This document shows positions 43,417 through 54,078 of a stretch of 64,000 nucleotides of DNA, piece after piece. The notes beneath the pieces are model-generated. The model ran no database searches. It worked only from the letters and a program-made list of their open reading frames with translations, and was not told where the DNA came from. Source of the stretch: Dendrolimus kikuchii (Eukaryota > Arthropoda > Insecta > Lepidoptera > Lasiocampidae). A program made the position numbers and the translations under genes. Position 1 is the stretch's first letter, and every line of letters begins with the position of its first letter. The stretch is from NCBI GenBank assembly GCA_019925095.2, contig CM034412.1, forward strand, positions 5,205,501-5,269,500, written 5' to 3'.

Positions 43417-43711
43417 TATCCGTGCAGGAACGGAGAAAGAATACAATTTCCTGCGGTCGGGCGGCCTGTTGTAAGAGGCGACTTATAACAACCCATAGCC
43501 ACTTGATGGCTACCACCCCTGATCTAAAGTATGTCGCCATAACAACCTTGAGTTGTGTTCCGGCATTATTGACCAGGTTCCAGTTTCCCTTAAGAGAGCA
43601 GCAGCGCATTTGTAGCAACTTTGGTGTTGCAAATGTCCATAGGCGATGGTAACCGCTTTCCATCAAGTGGGTCGTCTGCCTATCTGCTGAACTCCTGCGA
43701 TAAAAAAAAAA
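43417..43711 (+). repeat. Poly-A SINE (family S), best full-length copy
   Basis: It runs from TATCCGTGCAGGAACGGAG to CTGCGATAAAAAAAAAAC. Shared blocks in order are TACAATTTCCTGCGG, GTAAGAGGCGAC, CCATAACAACCTTGAGTTG, GGTTCCAGT, GTTGCAAATGTCCATAGGCG and CTGCTGAACTC, then poly-A. About 16 copies occur in the window on both strands. GGTTCCAGTCTCC could be a weak Pol III B-box; no A-box is convincing. Short open frames on both strands recur in many copies, but without codon-like conservation that I can judge by eye. Confidence 0.82.
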
Positions 43712-43924
43712 CACGGACTCAGGTACTGCATTCCACAACTCTGACGTACGTAGAGGCGAAACGTTTAGTATGCACTGGTAGCGTTTCTACTGTGAAACGA
43801 TGGCGTAGACAAGAGCGCCTTGTGGTCCGAAGATGGAATAATGTAGGGAGGCAGGTCGAACAGTTCAACCGCACACTCTCCGAAATGAATCCTATAAAAA
43901 AACCGATAGATTAGCAACCCGGCG

Positions 43925-44105
43925 TCAATGCTTTACGCTTTGAAGCTTTGTCTTGACAAACTGGTTATTACCAATCAACCTCTTGGCTCTTCTCTCAATT
44001 GACTCTAGCGCTTCAAGCTGGTATTTAGCTGAGCTGCCCAAAGGTGAGAACAGTACTCCATGCAAGATCTTACTTGAGCACAGTAAAGTTTAGCAGTTGC
44101 TTTGC
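43925..44105 (-). pseudogene. CR1/Jockey-group reverse-transcriptase tail, frameshifted
   Basis: The minus strand reads ATAKLYCAQVRSCMEYCSHL and then, in another frame, LEALESIERRAKRLIGNNQF. These are consecutive segments of a LINE ORF2 C-terminal region, separated by a frameshift, so this is a decayed fragment. Confidence 0.7.
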
Positions 44106-44118
44106 AATAACGTAATAA

Positions 44119-44322
44119 ATCTATATATAAAAATGAATGATAGAAATGTATGTACGCACATAACTTGAGAACGACTTTACCGATTTCGATTAAACTTTTT
44201 GTGTGTGTTTGGGAGGGTCCCCGGATGGTTTAGATTCACAATTAGAACTGGTAGGAGGCACTAGAATCGGGGCCTAGATTTTTATTATTTCAGGGCCGGA
44301 CAACGTCTGCCGGGACAGCTAG
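44119..44322 (+). repeat. Helitron-like element, TCTATATA...AGCTAGT
   Basis: It begins CTATATATAAAAATGAATG, contains CGATTTCGATTAAACTTTTT, and ends AACGTCTGCCGGGACAGCTA. Related copies are 44605-44817 and 62722-62957 (plus) and 24440-24650 (minus). Fixed ends with CTAG and no visible target duplication suggest Helitron-like spread. Confidence 0.65.
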
Positions 44323-44604
44323 TTTGAAATGAAAATAAACAAAAGAAAATGTTTGTTTGAGACTTGAATTATAGTCATTTTGACATATATACAACCCTTA
44401 AGTTTTTGTCATGTCCGTCACTCCATTTCTACCCGCATCCGATTAGTGTATCCGATTTTTTTTAACTTTGAATAAGTTTGTCTATGTATACACTTATTGT
44501 AAACTTTCTTTTTATTCTCCTAAAGGCTTAGGCAGAACTTGGCTATGTTGCCAAAATAATTAACAATCTATTTATCTTAATATGTAAATTAGATGGAATG
44601 TGCA

Positions 44605-44817
44605 AAATCTTAATATATATAAATTACGTGTCACGTTGTTTGTCCGCGATGGACTCCTAAACTACTTGACCGATTTTAATCAAATTTGCACACCGTGTGC
44701 AGTTTGATCCGACTTCAAAGATAGGATAGCTTACATTTGGACCCGGTAGGTGGCGCTGCAATCGGGTTCTAAATTTTATTTCTTCAGGGTAGAACAACGT
44801 CTGCCGGGACAGCTAGT
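44605..44817 (+). repeat. Helitron-like element, second copy
   Basis: TCTTAATATATATAAATTAC to ACGTCTGCCGGGACAGCTAG, with the block CCGGTAGGTGGCGCTGCAAT. It is diverged from 44119-44322 at the 5' end. Confidence 0.62.
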
Positions 44818-45513
44818 AGTTATATATATTTTTTTGGGAGTAGCATAAGGGCTCTGCCAAAATGCTGTTGCATCAGCTTACATTAAAAAAAAATATACCA
44901 TTACTAAGGCTGTTAGTACACATTCCACTCATACATGAAAAACATCATCTTATATATCTGACATGAAGAACAATTTGGTGTAGTGCTAATCTCATTACGT
45001 GGAATGTGACCAGATCGTAAGCTTATAGATACTACAGTATATTTTATATTCAACACTATAGATGCTTGTGAATTTACATTTCATTACAGTTCTAAAATAA
45101 CTATTGTAAAAATTGAAATTAAAATTATAAATATTTCAAATATAAAAATTCACAGCAAAACCTCTAGGGAAGATTTTTCTTAACAATAGTTGTGGGTGTG
45201 ATAAAAAAACTAGAAATCGATTTAAAAAAGTATCGATTACAACTCGATTACGCGCCATCGATTCTCAAACACCCGGTGGTATTTGATGTTATCTACGCCT
45301 ATAAGGTTACCAAAACAAACGTTTTCATTATTAGCTTGTATTTTGTGGCTACAGACGAGCAATTGTGTGTTTTTTTTAATAATAGTACATTATGGTACTA
45401 GTGTGTAACATTGGTGATTACCGCCGAGGCGCCATTGAGACTCGAGCCGTAGGCGAGGGTCTTAAGAGAGCCGAGGACGGTAATCATCAATACACACGTG
45501 TATCATACGACGT

Positions 45514-45882
45514 TTTTCAACACACTTGTGAATAAAATAACAACAAAAACTCATTTTATTTAGTAGATAAAAAAAAGTTATATATGAGTGAAAGTTTTAT
45601 TTATTAAACACGTACGAGTTAAAATTATCTATTTAAATAAGAAGTTGCATGAAATGAGCAAGCAATAGGAACATTAATTTATTTGTGCTATAGAACACGA
45701 TCTTTTTTTTTTGAATAAAAACTTTTTTAAGAACAAAACAACTCAACCAATAAAATTAAAAAAAAAAATCTATAACTCACTAGTGAGTTATAATGTTTTT
45801 TACTCACAGTTTGATAATGGATGTCATTCTGTGCCTAAATGCGGTGACCATAGAGCCACTTTATGAGCAAGTGTGTTGAAAA
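45514..45882. mobile_element. Short element with 15-bp terminal inverted repeats
   Basis: The ends TTTTCAACACACTTG (45514-45528) and its exact reverse complement (45868-45882) enclose 339 AT-rich bases without coding capacity. No target duplication was identified. Confidence 0.55.
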
Positions 45883-46029
45883 GAATATTTTTATTTTATA
45901 AGTACCTGCAATACTATCAAAATAGTGTAGGTATGTATAGAGACTAATAATATGAATATGTAGTATTTTCTTAAGTTTTCGCGACTAGTATACATTATAA
46001 AACTACATTGTAACGGTTTTAAGCGCGGT

Positions 46030-46320
46030 AATTATTTGGTTTTATTTCTCTGACGTTTTGGCCATTTTTCAGTAGCCGTGATCACGGAAGATAAATATGT
46101 CAAGTGCCAATGAGTATTGTTAAAGTTTTCTTTAGCCTACCGCCAACTTCTTTATTTTGATTATTTAGTTTTAATTTTGTTTATGGTTTTATTTACTCTA
46201 GGGAAGCCTAATATAATTTACCACCGCTTCGCAACATGTTGTGGCTTGAGAAGAAGCGGCGCAAGAAACTCTTCAGCAATATGCCTAGCTACATCAGCGT
46301 GAGCGTAACTACGTTCTAAA
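46030..46320 (+). repeat. TTTTGGCCATTTTTCAGTAG repeat plus antisense LINE tail
   Basis: 46030-46200 is the inverted counterpart of 22060-22265. 46220-46320 (CACCGCTTCGCAACATGTTG, GAAGAAGCGGCGCAAGAAAC) resembles the 3' end of the Jockey LINE at 5180-5260. Confidence 0.6.
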
Positions 46321-46505
46321 TCTCACTCTCTTCCTACCATAAGCGCGGGGCACATGGGACGAGGGTGGTTTTAGTGGAGTATTGGCTCATGGCTAACCTC
46401 TCCACGTAGAGGGAGATACCTTGCTGAGTCTCCACACATGTCGGCGATTGATTCCTGTGGCTGCGCTATCTTCAGTGGCTTACCTCTCATTGCTTTGGTC
46501 TAATC

Positions 46506-46876
46506 CAGGGATCTCCATACTACGGCCCGCGGGCCAAATCCGGCCCGCCAGTACCATCAATCCGGCCCGCGACAGCCAATGTCTTATTGTTGTTACTATT
46601 GCTATGATAAGTTGAAGAAAAAAACACAGAATGATAATTATTCGGTTCTATTTACTTGCAAGGTAAAACTTAATGACAAAAATGATCACGCAGAAAACTT
46701 AAGTATCAAAGCTTAAGCATATTTATAACCAACAAATAATTGAAATGAATGCCACTTCGCGACTAGCTAGTCTTTAGAAATATAGTTAAGGGAAGAAAAT
46801 ATAAAACTGTTTTGGCCCTTGCAACATACTGAAAAAATCATTGTGGCCCTAAGGCTTCAAAGTTTGGAGACCCCTG
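46506..46876. mobile_element. hAT MITE with perfect 8-bp TSD
   Basis: The ends are CAGGGATCTCCATACT and, reverse-complemented, CAGGGGTCTCCAAACT. Perfect duplicates GTCTAATC lie at 46498-46505 and 46877-46884. GGCCCGCGGGCC near the left end is typical of some hAT termini. It is 371 bp with no transposase. Confidence 0.92.
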
Positions 46877-47134
46877 GTCTAATCCCTAGCAAAGGACCCG
46901 GTAGTATTCTATTCTATTCTATTTTTGTTCGGCCATGGCTCCAACGCTTTAATTTATGCATTGATTTTGCCAATGTCGAGTACATAGAAAAGCCAGGTGA
47001 TATAAAAAGAAATTTTGGCCGGTAAATTAAAAAGAAAAAGAAAATTCTGCCAATCTAATACACTACAATAAACATAATATTTACACCATAAGAGCAAAGG
47101 ACAAAACTAAATAATAACTAACTTCAAACCAATC

Positions 47135-47185
47135 TACGTATAATATATATATACTATAAAATATATATATATATATATTATAAAA
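47135..47185. repeat. AT-dinucleotide-rich tract
   Basis: Interrupted (TA)n with ATATACTATAAAATATAT around 47140-47180. Confidence 0.85.
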
Positions 47186-47399
47186 TCTATAATGTGCGTT
47201 GATTTTGCCAATGTCGGAGTGACTTTGGGAGTGACTATATAAAAATGACAGGTGCTTGGTAATCAGAAATTAATTTATAATGACGTTTGAACGGTGGAGA
47301 ACGTTTTCTGATGACCTGAGGACGACACAAAACATTTAATTGTATTAGACTAACTACGTTATAAATAAATATTAGTATATAAAAATTTACATAAAGTAT

Positions 47400-47570
47400 A
47401 TATGAATTTAGAATGGACAAGAGTTAACAGGTAAGGGACATTCACAGGACGATCACAATTTGAAGGTAAAATATCATAAATGTGAGTGTTAATTTTGGGG
47501 CAATGAAAGAATATATGCTCCACTGTTTTTTGACCCGGTAGTAAAGAAGGCTCTGCAGCAACGCCAACGA
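47400..47570 (-). pseudogene. LINE RNase H-proximal fragment
   Basis: The minus strand around 47560-47460 reads PGQKTVEHIFFHCPKINTHI, the xTVEHIxxxCPK motif that follows RNase H in several LINE clades. It is a short decayed piece. Confidence 0.6.
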
Positions 47571-47854
47571 AATGTCAAAAATAAATTAATATTGTCAAAG
47601 TCCCAGGTAACAACAAGTGACTTATAATATTACCTTTTGCCAAAATACAGTCATAAATTACCCACAAAAATTACGCAACGGTTAGTTTAAAAAGCATTAT
47701 AACCGCACCATTCCGTGGTCGAAGCAATTATTAAGTAGCCATTTAATAAGCACAAAGTTTATTTTTTACCGCACCGGGGTGTGCCGTGACAGACAAACCG
47801 TTTAACTACAGTGTCACACGTTATTATTAAGGGAATACGTGAATTTAACTATTA

Positions 47855-48022
47855 TTGTACAAGCTTCTCCTACAACATCGTTCGCCTGGTATATATGGTC
47901 ACATATTCGTATCTTCGTCTTTAAATAATTCACGATTAAGGCTGTCTGTCCAACTTTGGAATACATTGCCCGCTGCTATCAGACAAGCGAATGCTCTATT
48001 AAAATTTAAGAACATGGTCAGA
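47855..48022 (+). pseudogene. LINE ORF2 C-terminal fragment
   Basis: RLSVQLWNTLPAAIRQANAL and FKNMVRKYI match the same ORF2 tail pattern as 41948-42402. The piece is interrupted by, or abuts, the RTE fragment at 48024. Confidence 0.65.
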
Positions 48023-48023
48023 A

Positions 48024-48182
48024 AATACATACGTACATAACTTCACGCCAGTTCCCTTGCGAGGTAGGCACGAACAACAGAGCGCCATTTAGGCTTATTC
48101 TTACACACCTCACTTGCTTCTTTGACATTCATAACTCTTGTCATGCACGCTCGTCTGTTCTTAAGGCTCCTGACATCATCTA
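48024..48182 (-). repeat. RTE LINE 3' fragment
   Basis: On the plus strand, tail ACATACGTACATAAC then TTCACGCCAGTTCCC to TTCTTAAGGCTCCTGAC. It covers the last part of ORF2 in antisense. Confidence 0.8.
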
Positions 48183-48204
48183 CCTGCAAATACTATCTGC
48201 AATA

Positions 48205-48435
48205 TCCTACTAATATTATAAACGCGAAAGTTTGTAAGATTGTATAGATGTATGTTTGTTACTCTTTCAAGCAAAAACTACTGAATGGATTTTGATGAAA
48301 CTTTACAATAAATAATATAGCTTACACATCAGAATAACACATAGGCTATAATTTATAAAGATATAGTGTGAATTATCAAAAAAAATATAACGATTTTTCA
48401 TCAGCACGCGGGTGAAACCGCGGGGCGCAGCTAGT
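48205..48435 (+). repeat. Short dispersed element ending GCGCAGCTAGTA
   Basis: It begins CTACTAATATTATAAACGCG and ends GGTGAAACCGCGGGGCGCAG followed by CTAGTA, a widespread lepidopteran repeat layout with a Helitron-like end. Confidence 0.65.
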
Positions 48436-48492
48436 AATGCATATGTGTAATTTATTATATATTGCATGTAGTTATATATTTATAATATATCT

Positions 48493-48793
48493 TATCCGTG
48501 TAGAATGCAGAAAAAATATAATTTCCTGTGGTTGTCGTAAGAGACGACAAAACAACCCACAGCCAGGTGGTAGGGTATTTGCCTGTCTGGATGGCTACCA
48601 CCCCTGGTCTAGAGTATGCCGCCATAACAACCTTGAGTTGTGTTCCGGCATTAGTGGCCAGGTTCCAGTCTCCCTTTAGAAAGCGGCAGTACATTGATCG
48701 CACCTTTGGTGACACAAACGTCCATAGGCGATGGTAAACGCTTTTCATCAGGTGGGTCGTCCTTCTAACTGCTGAACTCATGCAATAAGAAAT
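48493..48793 (+). repeat. Poly-A SINE (family S), copy
   Basis: Sense copy from TATCCGTGTAGAATGCAG to CATGCAATAAGAAA. Confidence 0.8.
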
Positions 48794-49549
48794 GAATTAG
48801 GAATCTCTCTACAATGTTCCATGGGACTATTCAGAATGTTGCATTCGTCTTCTTTCTATTTTTCCCGTAGGATTCTCGGGATATAGAGTATAATATACCG
48901 CATACCGGGATAAAGTACCGCAGATTTTAAAAATTAAATCCGCATCGAAATCGGCCTAGTAATTTTTACGTGTATCCCGAAAAAAGAGACAAACATAAAA
49001 AAACTGAAGAAACTAAAGACTACACTTTTATAATATTTTAGATAAGGGATTCATGTCAACATCGCTCCGAGACTATAAAAAAGAGTCGCATTTCATACAG
49101 AATTTTCACTCGGTAATGTTGCCTGCAGACTGCCCAGCGGCTGAAATGCACAACTCGCTTTTCACAAAATTTCCACGGCTGAAAACGTGTTTTTGAACAC
49201 AAACTGCTCGTTTTAACGCCAGTGGACGTTGATCATAAAATGCTATGTAAATTTCAGTGATCAATGGCTTAATGGATTGGTGCTATTTGTTGGAAAGTAT
49301 ATTGAATTAATATGGTATTTGACAGTCAATTGAACTGGTAAATAATTTTAATCATCTGCCTTTCACTAAATTAAAAAGTATCTTGCTAAAAAAGGGATAC
49401 TACACTATTGAAGAATACTTAAATGACAAAATTTCATTTACATAGCAGCTCGCTCCAACCTCTTATACTATATTTTGTATAACGTTTTTATCTTGCCAAG
49501 CTAGTAAGAAATTTATGGAGATATATTGCAACATAAAATTTTAGTTACA

Positions 49550-50240
49550 CATTTGCGGCGTTTGGGGTGGAAACTCTGGATCCGTGGGGTCCTAACGCTC
49601 TAAGACTCTATCGAGATGTTGCCAAGCGCTTAGTAGACCTCTCACGCGACCAAAAGGCTGGCGTCTATTTTGGTCAAAGGGTAAGCATTGCTATTCAGCG
49701 TGGTAACGCCGCCAGCCTTTTGGGAACGTTCCCGTTAAGTGACAGTGGTTTGGGACCAATATTTTATGTATAATTTTGCTCTCCTTCTTTTATTTAGTTT
49801 TAGTATTTAATTTTAGGTTTCTATTTTATAGCTTAGTTTAATTTTTAAAATAATGTTGGTTAGTACGTCATGTTATTATTATAACTATAATAATATTTTT
49901 CTTTCCTTTTATTGTCTATGTCTTATTGAATATGCACTGTTTGCTACAACTCTATTAATTCTTCAAAAGTAATTCTGTAACATACTTCTGTATTAAACTT
50001 ATAAAAAAAGAACTTGTGATGTAAATAGAATAAGAAATATAAAGAAAAACAATTTTTAGCTAGACGAGTTGCTTGGGGAGTTTCTTGCCGCTTCTTCTCC
50101 TTAACAGCAATAACACGTTGCAAAGCGGTGTACATAGACTAGGAAGTAAAATTAAATTTTCGCCTATATGTATGACCTTCAAAAAGTGTTCTCCAGTGGA
50201 ACTTGTTTTGAATAAAAACTTTTGAATTTGAATTTAATCA
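49550..50240 (+). pseudogene. LINE ORF2 C-terminal fragment and tail
   Basis: The plus strand encodes FAAFGVETLDPWGPNALRLY, then SRDQKAGVYFGQRVSIAI and QRGNAASLLGTF, with a stop at 49771-49773. I recognise the pattern FAxETLGPWG...RAGxYLxQRISLAIQRGNAAxxLGT as the C-terminus of a non-LTR polymerase. Downstream, 50080-50237 is another LINE 3' end (GAGTTTCTTGCCGCTTCTTC) with a GAATAAAAACTTTTGAATTT tail. Whether both belong to one element is unclear. Confidence 0.65.
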
Positions 50241-50256
50241 TAATAGAGTATGTGAT

Positions 50257-50400
50257 AATGGCCGGTTCCTGTCTTACAATTCATTCATTTGCCATCTTTC
50301 CATCGGTTTTATTTTGACATATATTGAGCTTCGGTCAAATTTTAACCGATAGTAAGGCAATTAATAGTTGGTAAGGATAGGAATGGGTCAAAAGTCAACT
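50257..50400. mobile_element. Short inverted-repeat element, copy 2
   Basis: AATGGCCGGTTCCTGTCTTA and CCGATAGTAAGGCAATTAAT match 16738-16880. Confidence 0.55.
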
Positions 50401-50929
50401 AAGACACTTTTTATCATATTACAAAACGCCGATAGCTTCTAGATTTCTTACAAAAATAGCAAGTTATTACGTCATACCTTAAACAGGTCAAATTTCTGTT
50501 AAAATAGTTAGTAAAATCATACTCGATCACTTGTTCACTACGCAAAGTTCAGTGGTTGGCAACGCGGCGTCCACCTTGTGGAAGGCGGTGCTTGATGGGT
50601 GGGTTCCACCCGTTGCCTTTTGCCAGGGTCACGGGAAAGCGAAATAGCCAACTTTAGGTAATATTTTATAATTATATGATATTTTAGAGGCCCCCGCTCT
50701 TTTATTTATACGTACCAGAGGTTCCCAAATCTTTATACGTAATCGTTTTTTAATTATTTTACAATTCTATTCAAAGACACAATTCAATGGAGTCTTAGCT
50801 TCACTGACTGATTTGTTATCGTCGTAATTATTCAAACAAGGTAAGAATGAGAGGTGTACGGAGTTCCTCCACTGACGGACTTCGCCATCTTGACTATAAG
50901 TACGTGGCATGTTATATCTGAAATTCAAA

Positions 50930-51370
50930 TATCTATACATAAAAAAATGAATTGCTGTTCGTTAGTCTCGCTAAACCTCGAGAACGGCTGGACTGATTTG
51001 GCTAATTTTGGTTTTGAATTATTTGTGGAAGTTCAGGGAAGGTTTAAAAGGCGAGTAAATATAAAAAAATGCTTGGAATATAGTAAAAACAACAATTTCG
51101 CTTTCCCTTAGGAACTATTCCTACCTGTCAGACATTGACGTTGGTCCCGTCGTTTAGAAATCAATTAAATTTAAGTCGTTCAGAAATCAAATTAAGTTTA
51201 AAAGTGAAGTTTTTTTATATTTGGAATGTCAAACGTTCGATGTTCGTTTCGGTTAAGTTTTCACGACATTTTTTACTAAAGTTAAATCATTCTCCAATTA
51301 TCATTCAGCTTTTTTATCTGATTCTTATTGATTCTGAGGCGGTACGAAGTTTGCCGGGTCAGCTAGCCTG
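50930..51370 (+). repeat. Helitron-like element ending CCGGGTCAGCTAG
   Basis: It begins CTATACATAAAAAAATGAAT, contains TCGAGAACGGCTGGACTGAT, and ends TACGAAGTTTGCCGGGTCAG. I recognise this as one of the commonest short repeats of Lepidoptera, attributed to Helitron-like elements. Confidence 0.65.
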
Positions 51371-51763
51371 AGATAAAAATCCCAGAATATAAGTTTCCAT
51401 AGTTCAAGACGGAACAGTGAAGCAAAGCTCTGCAATAAATATGTCTAACTCAAAATTCCCTTCATTTTACCAATATAATATTTCCCAAAGAAGGGGCAGC
51501 TGAAATACGATTATAGAAAAATAATCTTAAGTTAAACCGAAACAGGCTATTACTTATTCAAACCAAGGACAATGTAGGGTGGCTATATTAGCTTAATGCC
51601 GGAGGGACTTCCCCTGATAAAGCTTGGAACAATAACGCACTTAAATGTCTTGAATTATAAATAACGTAAACGTCTTAGAGGATAGGATAAGCTCATCTGT
51701 TTAGCAAGCGTATTATATAATATTTTAGTTTGAAATTATCACTATATTTATATAATTAAACAC

Positions 51764-52032
51764 ATTTCTTTATTGCATAAGTACAGCAGACAGGCAGACG
51801 GACCACTTGATGGAAAGCGGTTACTCTGCTGCTCTCTTAAGGGACACTGGAACCTGGTCACTAATGCCGGAACACAAATAAAGCTTTTTATGGCGACATA
51901 CTTTGGACCAGGGGTGGTAGCCATCCAGTCAGGCAAATGCCCTACCACCTGACGGTGGGTTGTTTTGTCGCCTCTTACGACAGGCCACCCGGCCCCAGGA
52001 ATTTGTATTCTTTCTCCGTTCATGGACGAATA
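51764..52032 (-). repeat. Poly-A SINE (family S), copy
   Basis: Antisense copy from CTTTATTGCATAAGTACAG to TTCATGGACGAATAAC. Confidence 0.8.
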
Positions 52033-52535
52033 ACACATACAAATTAGAAAACTGTTTTATGTGTAATAGTGTAAAGTATAATCTATATAAATCAAAATGA
52101 AACGTAGAAATTTGTATACGCGCATAACTTGAGAACGGCTTTACTGCTTTTCATGAAATTTTTTGCATGTGTTGGAGTTTGAGTGCTTGTAAGTAAAATT
52201 TTGCCAAATATTTGCAATATGCAGTGGAATATTCCAAAAAAATCTAGGTAAAGCTTAAGATATATTTTCAAAAAAAATATTTAAATAATATCCATTGAGT
52301 AGCTTTTGGGGTATGCGGTACGGGTTTTCTCCATTAATTAGTATGGTTTTTTGTCTATCCGTAGGCACTTCGTTTCTTGTTGTTGTTATTGGATAGTGGT
52401 TAGTGTTGCATATACAACGCGTTGGAACACCAAAGGCATCGCCAAAGCGTTGCCGATCTCGATGAAATATTGTGATAACCGTCTTAACAATGTCATATCG
52501 CAGAGGAAAACCTTTGGCGGGAAGTTCTCTGAGTT

Positions 52536-52850
52536 TATCCGTGCAGGAATGGAGGAGAATATAATTTCCTGCGGTCGAGTAGCCTGTTGTAAGAGGCGAC
52601 AAAACAACCCACAGCCAAGTCGTAGGGTATTTGCCCGTCTGGGTGGCTACCACCTGTCTAGAGTATGTATGCCGCCATAACAACCGAGTTGTGTCCAGGA
52701 ATTAGTGGCCAGGTTCCAGTCTCCCTTAAGAGAGCAGCACATTGGTAGCACCTTTGGTGTTACAAATGTCCATAGGCGACGGTAACCGCTTTCAATCAGC
52801 TGGCTCGTCTGCCTGTCTGCTGAACTAACGCAATTAAAAATTTAAAAAAA
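52536..52850 (+). repeat. Poly-A SINE (family S), copy 46 bp before an exon
   Basis: Sense copy from TATCCGTGCAGGAATGG to CTGAACTAACGCAATTAAAA. It ends about 46 bp upstream of the 3' splice site of the eh1-motif exon, inside the preceding intron. Confidence 0.8.
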
Positions 52851-52896
52851 TCCCTTCAGGTCATTATTATAGTTTTAATATTCTTCTCTTCTCCAG

Positions 52897-53218
52897 ATCA
52901 CCATAACATGGCGTAATAGCAACACCCAACCATGGATTCTCCAGTCTCATCTCAAGACGACCGTGACATCGAAGTCAACGTGGTCTCAGGAGCTAGTAGC
53001 CCCGACATACCTTCCTCGCCTTCTAGAAAAGACCAGAAGAGTCCCTTCTATGACTTAAAGAAGGATAAAGAAGAGAAAGCAACTGGCAGTGCGCCATATA
53101 CGAGTTTCTCTATTAGTTCTATATTAAATAGAACAGAACCTAGAAGAGATAATCATGTTCTCGAAGCTGCTTTAGCTGCCAATCATTTTGGAAATGCAAA
53201 TGATGCAATGCTGTCAAG
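52897..53218 (+). CDS. First coding exon of a probable homeodomain repressor (eh1 motif)
   Basis: The acceptor TTCTCCAG ends at 52896, implying an upstream 5' UTR exon. Translation starts at 52932 in an ideal context (CAACCATGG), and the donor AAG/GTAAGA is at 53219, so 287 coding bases end in phase 2. The 95 residues are low complexity: an acidic start, SSPDIPSSPSRK, and KKDKEEK. Residues 59-65 are FSISSIL, a textbook eh1 motif (FxIxxIL) that recruits the corepressor Groucho in many ANTP/NK-class and paired-class homeodomain proteins. The setting SFSISSILNRTEP suggests an NK-like or Hmx-like factor, but eh1 also occurs in T-box and Fox proteins. No homeodomain is found in the 10.8 kb downstream, so the class is inference. 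A two-codon upstream ORF lies at 52908-52916. Confidence 0.7.
52908..52916 (+). promoter_or_regulatory. Minimal upstream ORF (two codons)
   Basis: ATGGCGTAA lies in the 5' leader, ending 15 bases before the main ATG and followed directly by TAG. Its context, AACATGG, is favourable, so it may lower translation of the main frame if the leader is spliced as inferred. Confidence 0.4.
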
Positions 53219-53259
53219 GTAAGATTACATAATATTTATTTGTAATAAGCATAATATTT

Positions 53260-53450
53260 ATCAAAAAAGAAACTGACTTCAAGAGTAGTTAAAAAGCAAA
53301 AATAAAATAATTTTCTGCATCTTGAAGTCGGTGCGAAGTAAAAGACAAAAATTACTATATTTTAAATTTGTTTTTTATATTTTAATTGGCACCGACTTTA
53401 AGATGTAAGAATATGTATTTTTTGTTCTTAGTCACGCTGGAATTCCTTTT
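53260..53450. repeat. Inverted-half dispersed repeat (GAAGTCGGTGC type)
   Basis: GCATCTTGAAGTCGGTGCGA and TTGGCACCGACTTTAAGATG face each other; same family as 41215-41400. Confidence 0.65.
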
Positions 53451-53454
53451 TGCT

Positions 53455-53975
53455 ATAGATAGATACATAATACTTTAATGTACAAATTTACGAACTAGTA
53501 TTATTCTAATTGCTTACAAAGGGCGGTCTTATCGCTAAAAAGCGATCTCTTCCAGACAACCCGTGGCAAAAATATTGCTGATTAGGAGTGGTGATGGCGG
53601 TAAAGATCAGATGCTGGCTTGGTGACAATGGAATCGTGTCGGAAGTATACATACTTACGAATAAAGAAAAAACTCAAAATCGATTCACAATTGACGTAGA
53701 AATCGCATAATATGCATATAAAAAAATAAACACCTGTAGAAAATGTAATACCTATACGAGTATAAAAGCTTTTTTCCGAGAATTTAGGCGCACTGCGTTC
53801 TTTAATAAGGGCTCTTCTCGGTTGCCCTGCGATCCGATCCACTTATCAGATCCTGACATGGTGACAAAGGGGTCAATTCGGGAGTATATCCTTTATTAAG
53901 TAAAAGAAATGAAAAAGATGAAAAGAAAATTTTGGAATTCGGTTCACAATTGACGGAGAAATCAACGAATCAAGA
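53455..53975 (-). repeat. LINE 3' end and two TGGTGACAA repeats
   Basis: 53515-53600 is the antisense LINE 3' end (GCGATCTCTTCCAGACAACC). The blocks at 53605-53735 and 53843-53975 hold TGGCTTGGTGACAATGGAAT and TCCTGACATGGTGACAAAGG, related to 14385-14520. Confidence 0.55.
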
Positions 53976-54078
53976 ACTTCCTCTTTTTTGAAATGGCTTA
54001 AAAACTTTATATCAAATAATGGAAATCGCCTCTGTGGCGTAGACCTTCTCCAATATGTTCGATACCTATTTATTAAAT

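Noticed and set aside
43621..43914. 97-codon frame ending in a basic region
   Set aside because: The first third is SINE sequence and the remainder matches no family I recognise; no splice context.
48455..48781. 108-codon frame and similar frames in other SINE copies, taken as genes
   Set aside because: They lie entirely within the dispersed poly-A SINE and are open on both strands. No host exon structure or recognisable domain is present.
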